DNA from: Kitasatospora terrestris
GTDB taxonomy: Bacteria; Actinomycetota; Actinomycetes; Streptomycetales; Streptomycetaceae
Length of the DNA stretch: 64,000 nt
Direction of reading: 5' to 3'
Assembly (NCBI RefSeq): GCF_039542905.1
Contig: NZ_BAABIS010000001.1
Span: forward strand, 7,502,001 to 7,566,000
Shown: in pieces, positions 51,604 through 58,952 of the stretch
How the letters are laid out: every line of letters starts with the position of its first letter
How positions within the stretch are numbered: position 1 is the stretch's first letter
Position numbers and translations under genes: made by a program
Notes under the pieces: generated by a model
Database searches by the model: none
Told to the model about the DNA's origin: nothing
The model's input: the letters and a program-made list of their open reading frames with translations, nothing else

Positions 51604-52173
51604 CCGGACCGGCGAGCTCGGTCAGGACGTGCGGGCGGCCGGGCCGCCAGCCCAGGCCGGTGACGGCACGGCGCCCGGACACGACCTGGTCCAGGGCCAG
51701 GGCCTCGGCGAACGGGGTGCCCACGGTGGCGGCGGCCTGGTCGAGCGGCCAGCTCTCGGCCCGGCCGGTGCCACCGGCGGCGTCCTCGTCGACCGGGTGT
51801 CCCCGGTGGCGCCGAGCACCCACACGCCGCTGGTGTACACGAACGCCCGCCCCGTGCCGCGCAACCGCTCGGGCAGCGCGCCCACGGCCGCCGCGTCCAC
51901 CTCGTCGCCGGTCGGCGTGGCGAGGTTCGGCACGGCGTCGATGTCGTCGGTGACGGCGGCCCGCAGTGAAGCCGGATCGGTCAGGTCACCCACGCGCGGC
52001 GCCGCGTCGGGACCGAGCCGCCCGGCGTCCTTGACGAAGTGCACCACGTGGTGGCCGTCCGCCGTCAGCCGCCGTGCCACGGCGGACCCGATGTAGCCGG
52101 TGGAACCCAGCACAAGGACCTTCCTGTCCGTTCCTCTCGAGTGTTCGACAGCAGGGGCGAGCAGACCGGGCAT
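51604..52173 (-). pseudogene. Broken NAD-dependent epimerase/dehydratase
   Basis: Starts at ATG 52173, overlapping the stop of the glycosyltransferase gene (TGATG). The Rossmann start VLVLGSTGYIGSAVARRLTA and FVYTSGVWVLGATGDT are fine. One C seems lost in ACCCGG near 51800; in the other frame PVDEDAAGG then jumps to ESWPLDQAAATVGTPFAEAL and DQVVSGRRAVTGLGWRPGRP, which is the extreme C-terminus of the family. About 130 central residues are missing. With a frameshift and an internal deletion it cannot encode a working enzyme. Confidence 0.75.
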
Positions 52174-53402
52174 CACGAGGGACCGACGGCGTCCCGCAGC
52201 AGCTTCGCGGCCACCGTCGCCCCGTCGGTGCGGATCGCGGCGGCCAGCTCCCTCGCCCGTGAACGGGTGTCGGGGGTCAGAGCCTTGCCGAGCGCGGCGG
52301 ACAGGGAGTCGGCGGTCGGCTCCGGACCCTCGTGCGCCGCGCCGATGCCGAGCTCGGCGACCCGGCCGGCCCAGTACGGCTGGTCCGCCATCCGGGGTAC
52401 CACGACCTGGGGCGTGCCGGCCCGGGCGGCGGTCGTGGTGGTACCGGCGCCGCCGTGGTGCACGACGGCGGCGACCCGGCCGAACAGCGCCTGATGGTTG
52501 ACCTCGCCGACCGGGAAGCAGTCGCCGTCCGCGTCGGTCCAGGTCAGGTCGGCCCAGCCGCGGGAGAGGAGGATGCGGTGTCCCTGGACGCGGACCGCCT
52601 CGACGGCCGCCCGGGCGACGCCCTGCGCGTCGCGGAGGGGCATGCTGCCGAAGCCCACGTACACGGGTGGTTCGCCGGAGTCCAGGAAGGCCTTCAGGTC
52701 GGCGGGGAGCGGCCGTCGGTCCGGCCGGATCCAGGCGCCGGTCTGCAGCACCTCGAGGTCCGCCGATCGCGGCCACGGGCTGAGGACCGGGTCGGCGGCC
52801 AGCCACGGACGGTCGGTGAGGACGTGGCCGCGGACGTCGGCCACCGGTGGCAGGCCGACGGTCGCCCGGTGGGTGTTGACCGCCTCGCCGAACAGTTCGT
52901 CCAGGTGCTGCGCGTTCTGCTCCCACAGCACCCGGTTGTCGGTCACGTCCGGCGGGATCGGCCGGCCCGGCCAGGCGAGCGGCGGGTGGTGCGGTGACGG
53001 CAGGTAGGACGGGAAGTACGCGACGAACCGGTAGGGGATGCCCCATTCCTCGGCCACCGACCGGGCGGCGGCGGCCGCGGGCAGCAGACCGGTGGCCACC
53101 ACCGCGTCGCACCCCTCGGCCGCCGCGGCGACGGATGCGTACGTGGCGGAGACCATCCGGGCCGCGCGCTCGGACATGCTCTCCGCCGGGGGCTGCGCCG
53201 TCCCGTTCACCGCCTCGGTCGCCATCTCGCGCAGCGACGGCCCGAGCGGCACCAGGGACAGGCCGGCGCCGTCCAGCAGCTCCGCGAAGTCTGGCGGTGC
53301 GCACACCCGTACCTCCGTGTCGAGGTCCCGCAGGGCCGCGCCGAGTCCGAGCATCGGTTCGACGTCTCCGCGCGAACCGTACGCCACCAACAGCACCCGC
53401 AT
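52173..53402 (-). CDS. MGT/GtfB-like glycosyltransferase
   Basis: A 409-residue GT-B glycosyltransferase of the GT1/GT28-like group that decorates glycopeptides and other natural products. MRVLLVAYGSRGDVEPMLGL is the typical N-terminus, PPVYVGFGSMPLRDAQGV the linker region, and VAAVVHHGGAGTTTTAARAG (about residues 318-337) the nucleotide-sugar site. ATG 53402. It sits between a SnoaL-like gene 1 bp upstream and a broken epimerase downstream, all coupled. Confidence 0.9.
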   Translation of the reverse strand: MRVLLVAYGSRGDVEPMLGLGAALRDLDTEVRVCAPPDFAELLDGAGLSLVPLGPSLREMATEAVNGTAQPPAESMSERAARMVSATYASVAAAAEGCDAVVATGLLPAAAAARSVAEEWGIPYRFVAYFPSYLPSPHHPPLAWPGRPIPPDVTDNRVLWEQNAQHLDELFGEAVNTHRATVGLPPVADVRGHVLTDRPWLAADPVLSPWPRSADLEVLQTGAWIRPDRRPLPADLKAFLDSGEPPVYVGFGSMPLRDAQGVARAAVEAVRVQGHRILLSRGWADLTWTDADGDCFPVGEVNHQALFGRVAAVVHHGGAGTTTTAARAGTPQVVVPRMADQPYWAGRVAELGIGAAHEGPEPTADSLSAALGKALTPDTRSRARELAAAIRTDGATVAAKLLRDAVGPS

Positions 53403-53403
53403 G

Positions 53404-53814
53404 TCATGGCTCCCGATGATGTCCAGGGTGTCCGTCCCCGACCGGCGGGGCGCCGGCCGAGGTCTTGCTGTAGCCGAGGGCCTCGACGATCAGGCCGTCC
53501 CGGACGAGCGCGAGGGTCACGCCGCGGACCGTATCGGCCGGGTCGTCGCCGAAGCGGCACCGCCAGCGGACCGTCGCCCGCTCCCCGGTGACGACGACGG
53601 CCTCCGGCTCGTACTGCCTGGAGGGGTCCTCGGCGAGGGCCCGGCAGTACTCCAGGCACGCGGCGCGGCCTTCGTAGCGGGCGCCGTCGGGGGCCGGCTG
53701 TTTCGCCTCCATCACGCAGTCGTCGGCGAGCACGTCGGCGAGCAGCGAGACGTCGTGGTGGAGGAAGGCGCGGTTGAAGCGGTGGACGACCTCGGCCGTG
53801 GTGCGGAACGACAT
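53404..53814 (-). CDS. SnoaL-like (NTF2 fold) protein
   Basis: A 136-residue NTF2-fold protein. TTAEVVHRFNRAFLHHDVSL and LADVLADDCVMEAKQPAPDG are the standard helices and first strand of SnoaL-like proteins, and ATVRWRCRFGDDPADTVRGV the curved sheet. Family members are cyclases, isomerases or ligand-binding proteins. ATG 53814. Its stop is one base before the glycosyltransferase start, so the genes form an operon. Confidence 0.82.
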   Translation of the reverse strand: MSFRTTAEVVHRFNRAFLHHDVSLLADVLADDCVMEAKQPAPDGARYEGRAACLEYCRALAEDPSRQYEPEAVVVTGERATVRWRCRFGDDPADTVRGVTLALVRDGLIVEALGYSKTSAGAPPVGDGHPGHHREP

Positions 53815-53833
53815 GCCGCCTCGTCCCGGGCCG

Positions 53834-54691
53834 TCAGGCCGGACCGGCGATCGCGTGTTCCGCGGCGCGGCTGACGTCTTCCCAGCGTGCCCAGGTGTCC
53901 GCCCGGGTGCGGGCGATGTCGAAGGCGAGGTCGTAGACCATGCTGCCCAGGAGGAGGCGCAGCGGCGGCTCGTCGCTGTCGACCAGCGTGAGCAGCGCGG
54001 CCGCGGCGAGCTTCGGATCGCTGTCGACCGACCCTTCGGCGAACTGCCGGGCCAGCTCCTCGCGGAGCGGACCGTACGCCTCCAGCGGGCTGGTGCTGCG
54101 CATCGCGGTGTACAGGTCGGTCCAGTAGCCGCCGGGCTGAAGGATGCTCACCTTGACGCCGAAGCCGGCTGCCTCCTGGGCGAGGGCCTCACTGAGGCCT
54201 TCCAGGGCGAACTTGCTGGCGCTGTAGAGCCCGGTGCTGGGGAAGCCGCCCAGCGCGGCGATGCTGGAGACCTGCACGAGGTGGCCGGAGCGCTGTCCGC
54301 GCAGCACGGGCATGACGGCCTGGCTCACCCAGAGCGCGCCGAAGAAGTTGACGTCCAGCTGGGCGCGGGCCTCGGCCTCGGTGAACTCCTCGACCATGCC
54401 CATCGAGAGCATTCCGGCGTTGTTGACGACGACGTCGAGCCGCCCGAAGCGGCCGACCGCCTCGGCGACGGCGGCGAACACGGCGGCCCGGTCGGTCACG
54501 TCCAGGGTCAGCGGCAGGACCCGGCCGGGGTGGGCGCTCGCCAGCTCGTGCAGTGCCGGCGCGGTGCGCGCGGCGGCCACGACGCGGTCACCGGCCGTCA
54601 GGGCGGCCTCGGCGAAGGCGCGGCCGAGACCGCGGCTCGCACCGGTGATGAACCAGACGCGGCTGGTGGGTTCGGTGTCGACGATCGTCAT
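53834..54691 (-). CDS. Short-chain dehydrogenase/reductase
   Basis: A 285-residue classical SDR. The nucleotide motif TGASRGLG is at residues 16-23, NNAG at about 90-93, and the catalytic Ser142/143, Tyr156 and Lys160 lie in VSSIAALGGF and LYSASKFALEG. The family oxidises or reduces an alcohol or ketone with NAD(P)(H). ATG 54691. First gene of the SDR-SnoaL-GT-epimerase operon, divergent from a LysR regulator that probably controls it. Confidence 0.93.
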   Translation of the reverse strand: MTIVDTEPTSRVWFITGASRGLGRAFAEAALTAGDRVVAAARTAPALHELASAHPGRVLPLTLDVTDRAAVFAAVAEAVGRFGRLDVVVNNAGMLSMGMVEEFTEAEARAQLDVNFFGALWVSQAVMPVLRGQRSGHLVQVSSIAALGGFPSTGLYSASKFALEGLSEALAQEAAGFGVKVSILQPGGYWTDLYTAMRSTSPLEAYGPLREELARQFAEGSVDSDPKLAAAALLTLVDSDEPPLRLLLGSMVYDLAFDIARTRADTWARWEDVSRAAEHAIAGPA

Positions 54692-54778
54692 GGCACTCCG
54701 CTCCGGCAGGGGTTCGGTCTGCTGGCGATCTTTCAGTGGGTCGTCCCCGCCATCAACGCCCAAGATCAGTAGGATCCG

Positions 54779-54793
54779 ATAAATCAGGCTTAT
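54779..54793. promoter_or_regulatory. LysR-type binding site
   Basis: ATAA-N7-TTAT at 54779-54793 contains the T-N11-A core of LysR sites and lies 21 bp before the LysR start, in the 122-bp gap to the divergent SDR gene. It is a rare AT-rich palindrome in this DNA. Confidence 0.6.
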
Positions 54794-54813
54794 GACGGGG
54801 GGTCCGGGGGCGC

Positions 54814-55704
54814 ATGGAGTTACGTGAGATCGAGATATTCCTGACCCTGGCGGAGGAACTGCACTTCGGCCGGGCGGCCGCCCGGCTGCACCTCACCCAG
54901 GCGCGCGTCAGCCAGGTGATCGCCCGTCAGGAGCGGCAGATCGGCGGTCTGCTGTTCGACCGCTCCAACCGCCGCCAGGTCCGCCTGACTCCGCTCGGCC
55001 GCCAGCTGTGTGCCGATCTGCGGCCGGTCCACGCGCACTTGCGGGACAGTCTCGAACGTGCCCGGCTGGCCGCCCGCGGCAAGGCCGTACGCCTTCGGGT
55101 CGGCATGATGCCCTTCAACGTGCCCGACCTGCACCACTACTGGGAAGCGTTCCGCTCCCAGCACCCCGAGTGCGAGCTGCAGATCCGCAGGGCGCCGTAC
55201 GTCGAACCGTTCGAGCGGCTCCGCGACGGCGACATGGACGTCTTCGTCGCCTGGCTACCGGTCGACGAGCCGGATCTCACCGTCGGCCCGGTCCTCTTCC
55301 ACGACCCGCGCGTGCTGGCCGTCGCCGCGGACCACGAACTCGCCGGCCGACCGGAGATCCCGGTCGAGGCGCTGGGCGACTTCGGCCACGCCATGCCCCC
55401 CGGGATGCCCGACGGGTGGGAGGACGGCTACCTGTCGTTCCACACGCCCCGGGGCAAGGCGATCGAACGCATCGAATCGGCCACCGACGCCGACGAGCTG
55501 ATCAACCTCGTCATCACCGGCGAGATCGTCCACCCCTTCCCGTCCCACGTCACCCGCTACTGGTCCATGTCGCACGTGAAGTTCGTCCCCATGCCGGAGA
55601 TGGGGACGATTCCGTACGCCCTGGTGTGGCGCCGCGACGACGAGAACGAACTCGTCCGGGCCCTCGCCCGGACCGTCCGCACCATCGGCGCGCTGCACTT
55701 CTGA
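54814..55704 (+). CDS. LysR-family transcriptional regulator
   Basis: A 296-residue regulator. The winged HTH is at residues 1-60: ELREIEIFLTLAEELHFGRA and ARLHLTQARVSQVIARQERQ. The C-terminal periplasmic-binding-like effector domain starts about residue 92 (LRVGMMPFNVPDLHHYWEAF). Start ATG 54814. Divergent from the SDR operon, the classic layout for LysR control. The effector is unknown. Confidence 0.93.
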   Translation: MELREIEIFLTLAEELHFGRAAARLHLTQARVSQVIARQERQIGGLLFDRSNRRQVRLTPLGRQLCADLRPVHAHLRDSLERARLAARGKAVRLRVGMMPFNVPDLHHYWEAFRSQHPECELQIRRAPYVEPFERLRDGDMDVFVAWLPVDEPDLTVGPVLFHDPRVLAVAADHELAGRPEIPVEALGDFGHAMPPGMPDGWEDGYLSFHTPRGKAIERIESATDADELINLVITGEIVHPFPSHVTRYWSMSHVKFVPMPEMGTIPYALVWRRDDENELVRALARTVRTIGALHF

Positions 55705-55709
55705 GCCGT

Positions 55710-55748
55710 CCGCCGAGGACCGGCCGCACCCCGGCCGGCCCTCGGCGG
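55710..55748. terminator. Bidirectional hairpin terminator
   Basis: Segments 55710-55726 and 55732-55748 pair over 17 bp with one mismatch and a 5-base loop, between the convergent stops of the LysR and msrA genes. Confidence 0.8.
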
Positions 55749-55756
55749 GGGCGGGG

Positions 55757-56263
55757 TCAGGCGTCCGCGCGGCGGGGGAGCTTCCAGCCGGGGCGGGGGA
55801 AGTGGCAGGTGTACCCGTTGGGGAACTTCTGCAGGTAGTCCTGGTGCTCCGGCTCGGCCTCCCAGAAGTCGCCGGCCGGGGTGACCTCGGTGACGACCTT
55901 GCCCGGCCACAGGCCCGAGGCGTCGACGTCGGCGATGGTGTCCTCGGCGACCCGCTTCTGCTCGTCGCTGAGGTAGAAGATCCCCGAGCGGTAGCTGGCC
56001 CCGATGTCGTTGCCCTGGCGGTCCCTGGTCGACGGGTCGTGGATCTGGAAGAAGAACTCCAGCAGGGCCCGGAAGTCCGTCCGGGCCGGGTCGTAGAGCA
56101 CCTCGATGGCCTCGGCGTGGTTGCCGTGGTTGCGGTAGGTGGCGTTCGGGACCTCGCCGCCGGTGTAGCCCACGCGGGTGGAGACCACCCCGGGCTGGCG
56201 GCGGAAGAGCTCCTCCATGCCCCAGAAACAGCCTCCGGCAAGGACGGCCTTCTCGGTCGCCAT
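55757..56263 (-). CDS. msrA: Peptide methionine (S)-S-oxide reductase MsrA
   Basis: A 168-residue enzyme that repairs oxidised methionine. The active-site motif is AGGCFWGMEE with Cys12 as nucleophile. GYTGGEVPNATYRNHGNHAE, the conserved EVLYDP and HDPSTRDRQGNDIGASYRSG follow as expected, and EPEHQDYLQKFPNGYTCHF near the end supplies a further Cys. Thioredoxin is the likely reductant. ATG 56263. Confidence 0.96.
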   Translation of the reverse strand: MATEKAVLAGGCFWGMEELFRRQPGVVSTRVGYTGGEVPNATYRNHGNHAEAIEVLYDPARTDFRALLEFFFQIHDPSTRDRQGNDIGASYRSGIFYLSDEQKRVAEDTIADVDASGLWPGKVVTEVTPAGDFWEAEPEHQDYLQKFPNGYTCHFPRPGWKLPRRADA

Positions 56264-56356
56264 GGTCTTCTCCTCAGTGGTGGACTTCGGCTTGCGCTGC
56301 TACTGAGCAACTTACGGGGCCCTCGTATTCCTGCGCACCGTTGAGCGGCGGCCCGG

Positions 56357-57532
56357 TCACGGCAGGACGGGCAGGGAGACCAGGCCGCGCATCAGGCGGG
56401 TGTGGCGCCACTGCAGGTCCTCGGCGGGGACGGCGAGGCGGAGCGCGGGGAAGCGGGTGACGAGGGCGCGGAGGGCGACGGTGCCCTCGGCGCGGGCCAG
56501 GGGTGCGCCGAGGCAGCGGTGGATGCCGTGGCCGAAGGCGAGGTGCCCGGTGGGGTCGCGGTCGAGGTCGAGGCGGTCCGGCTCGGGGAAGCGGGTGGGG
56601 TCGCGGTTGGCGGCGCCCGGCGCGATGAGGACGGGCGATCCGGCGGGGATCCCGGTGCCGCCCAGGGTGATGTCCTCGGTCGCGAACCGGAAGGTGGCCG
56701 TGCTGACGGGGGAGTCCAGCCGGAGCAGTTCGTCGACGGCCGCTCCGACCAGGTCGGGGTTCTCGCGCAGGCGGCGAAGGGCCTCCGGGGCCCGGAGCAG
56801 GGCCAGGAGTCCGTTGCCGATCAGATGGGTGGTGGTCTCGTGCCCGGCGACGAGGAGGAGCACCGCGAGGGAGACCAGCTCGTCCTCACCGAGGCGGTCG
56901 CCGCCGTCGCGGACCCGGACCAGCTCGGTGAGCAGGCTGTCGTCGGGGCTGCGGCGCTTGGCCGCGACGAGGTCGGCGAAGTAGTCGGCGAGGGCGTGGG
57001 AGGCGGCGTCGATCCGGTCGGGACGGCCGGCCGCGAAGAGCTCGTCCGACCAGGTGCGGACCGCCGCGCGGTCGGCCTCGGGGACGCCCAGCAGCCGGCA
57101 GACGACGGTGACGGGCAGCGGGACGGCGAGGCTCGCGACGGCGTCGGTCCGGTCGCCGGGCACCCAGGCGTCGAGCAGCTCGTCCGTCACGCTCTCGATG
57201 TACGGGTGCAGCCGGGCGACGGCCCCGGAGGTGAACGACTTCGCCACCAGGCCGCGCAGCCGGGTGTGCTGCGGCGGGTCGGTCGCCAGCATGCTCCGGG
57301 AGACGGCCGGGTGCAGGTTGCGCCCGGTGTCCCGGCCGGCGAAGAAGCGCGCGGTGTCCTTCGACAGCCGCGGGTCGGCGAATGCCTCCCGGGCTTCGGC
57401 GTATCCGGTGACGAGGTAGCTCGACCGGCCTCCGCCGCCGGGTACCCGCTGGACCGGCGAGGCGCTGCGGAGTGCCGCGAAGGCGGGGTACGGGTTCCGG
57501 AAGAACCCCGGATCCTGGAGTGGGTTGCTCAC
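56357..57532 (-). CDS. Cytochrome P450
   Basis: A 391-residue soluble P450. The I-helix motif is LVAGHETTTHL, ExxR is ELLRLD with the Arg in place, and the heme loop is FGHGIHRCLG with Cys340. LLATDPPQHTRLRGLVAKSF-type C-helix sequence is also present. GTG 57532. It resembles CYP105/107-like actinobacterial enzymes in layout. No redox partner gene is nearby. Divergent from the DUF389 gene. Confidence 0.93.
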   Translation of the reverse strand: MSNPLQDPGFFRNPYPAFAALRSASPVQRVPGGGGRSSYLVTGYAEAREAFADPRLSKDTARFFAGRDTGRNLHPAVSRSMLATDPPQHTRLRGLVAKSFTSGAVARLHPYIESVTDELLDAWVPGDRTDAVASLAVPLPVTVVCRLLGVPEADRAAVRTWSDELFAAGRPDRIDAASHALADYFADLVAAKRRSPDDSLLTELVRVRDGGDRLGEDELVSLAVLLLVAGHETTTHLIGNGLLALLRAPEALRRLRENPDLVGAAVDELLRLDSPVSTATFRFATEDITLGGTGIPAGSPVLIAPGAANRDPTRFPEPDRLDLDRDPTGHLAFGHGIHRCLGAPLARAEGTVALRALVTRFPALRLAVPAEDLQWRHTRLMRGLVSLPVLP

Positions 57533-57624
57533 GCCCCGAGCGTAGCCAGCGGTCGTTGCCCCGTCCGGAGGGACGGCGCGCGTGGCGCGCGGCCGCCGGG
57601 ACCGTGCGGTGTGACAATCGGCTG

Positions 57625-58626
57625 GTGCTCAGCAGCCTCCGCGATCGCCTCCTCCCTGATCATCAGCGGCGCTCCCTGGAGGAGTTGGAGGAGGACCTGG
57701 ACCTGTCGGCGGGGGACCGGCGCTCGAAACAGTCGGCGTTCTGGACGATGCTGGTCCTGGCGGCGGTGATCGCGGCCGCCGGGGTGCTGACGGACTCCAC
57801 GGCCACCGTGATCGGCGCGATGATCATCGCGCCGCTGTCGACGCCGATCATGGGGATCGCGCTCGGCGCGGTGCAGCGCCGCAAGTCGACGGCGGCCCTG
57901 TTCGTGACCGGCGGCGGCCTGCTGGTGGTGGCGATCGGCGCGCTGGCCTCGCTGGTGGTGCCCGCCTCCTACGACCTGCTGTCGGACAGTCAGATCTCCA
58001 GCCGCACCTCGCCGGGCCTGCTGGACCTGGTGGCCGCGCTCGCCACGGGCCTCGCCGGGGCCGTGGCCCTCTCCCGCCGGGACGTCGCGGCGGTCCTGCC
58101 CGGGGTGGCGATCGCGATCTCGCTGGTGCCGCCGCTGGTGGTGACCGGCGTCTGTGCCGGGCAGGGGGCCTGGTGGCTGGCCCTGGGCTCGTTCGTGCTC
58201 TTCGTGTCCAACCTGGTGGCCATGGTGGCGGCCGGCATCGCGGTGTTCGGCGGCCTGGGGTACGCGACGGCGGGCCGGCAGCGCGAGGCGGGTCCGGTGC
58301 GCCGTACCTACGTGGCGCTCGGCCTGGTGTTCGCCGCGGTCGGCCTGGTGCTGGCGGCGAACACCGCGGGCGCCTTGCTGGTCCAGCTGTGGACGACGCG
58401 GGCCACGAACGCGACGGCCGACTGGCTGGCGGACTCGCCCGGGGCCTCCGTGGTCAACGTCCAGGCGCACTCGCGCACCCTGTACGTCCAGGTCCGGGCG
58501 CCCGCGGATCTGCCGCCGGTCGAGTCGCTGCTGGCCGCGCTCCAGGGGCAGATCCCGGACGGCGTGCCGGTGGTGGTCACCACCACCGAGGGCCGCCAGA
58601 TCCAGGCCGGGCGGGTCGGCGACTGA
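57625..58626 (+). CDS. DUF389 membrane protein
   Basis: A 333-residue membrane protein. The family signature is ATVIGAMIIAPLSTPIMGIA (about residues 69-88), followed by five or six more helices (VTGGGLLVVAIGALASLVVP, AVLPGVAIAISLVPPLVVTG, LALGSFVLFVSNLVAMVAAG). The last 90 residues are soluble. Function is unknown, though some relatives affect cell-envelope stress. GTG 57625 is used; GTG 57604 is an alternative and neither has a clear ribosome binding site. Confidence 0.85.
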   Translation: MLSSLRDRLLPDHQRRSLEELEEDLDLSAGDRRSKQSAFWTMLVLAAVIAAAGVLTDSTATVIGAMIIAPLSTPIMGIALGAVQRRKSTAALFVTGGGLLVVAIGALASLVVPASYDLLSDSQISSRTSPGLLDLVAALATGLAGAVALSRRDVAAVLPGVAIAISLVPPLVVTGVCAGQGAWWLALGSFVLFVSNLVAMVAAGIAVFGGLGYATAGRQREAGPVRRTYVALGLVFAAVGLVLAANTAGALLVQLWTTRATNATADWLADSPGASVVNVQAHSRTLYVQVRAPADLPPVESLLAALQGQIPDGVPVVVTTTEGRQIQAGRVGD

Positions 58627-58649
58627 GCGGGGCGCCCCTCGACGGACTG

Positions 58650-58862
58650 TCAGCCGCGCGGCGGCCGGGAGGTGAGGGGGCGTCCGGCGAGGGCCGCGCC
58701 GCCGGCGACGTGCAGGTCGCCGTCGTGGACGAGGACGTGCGAGGGCTCCTCGCTGAAGAGTCCGTCGAACTCCAGCTCCGGGCCGGCCAGGAACGGGAAG
58801 CGTTCGACCGCCTCGTCCCAGGGGAGGGCCGTCCAGGCGGTCGTCAGTCGGTCGAACAGCAC
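58650..58862 (-). CDS. Small hypothetical protein (70 aa)
   Basis: A 70-residue protein, FDRLTTAWTALPWDEAVERF then PFLAGPELEFDGLFSEEPSH, acidic and Trp-containing, without signal peptide or known motif. GTG 58862 has a GGGG stretch upstream. It sits alone between convergent DUF389 and the glycoside hydrolase gene. Confidence 0.5.
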   Translation of the reverse strand: MLFDRLTTAWTALPWDEAVERFPFLAGPELEFDGLFSEEPSHVLVHDGDLHVAGGAALAGRPLTSRPPRG

Positions 58863-58952
58863 GTCGCACCCCCCGGGTCCACGGTCGTGGGACGGAAGCG
58901 TAGCGCCCGGTGCCGGGCGGGGGCCGAGGACCCCCGCCCGGGGTGGTGCAGG

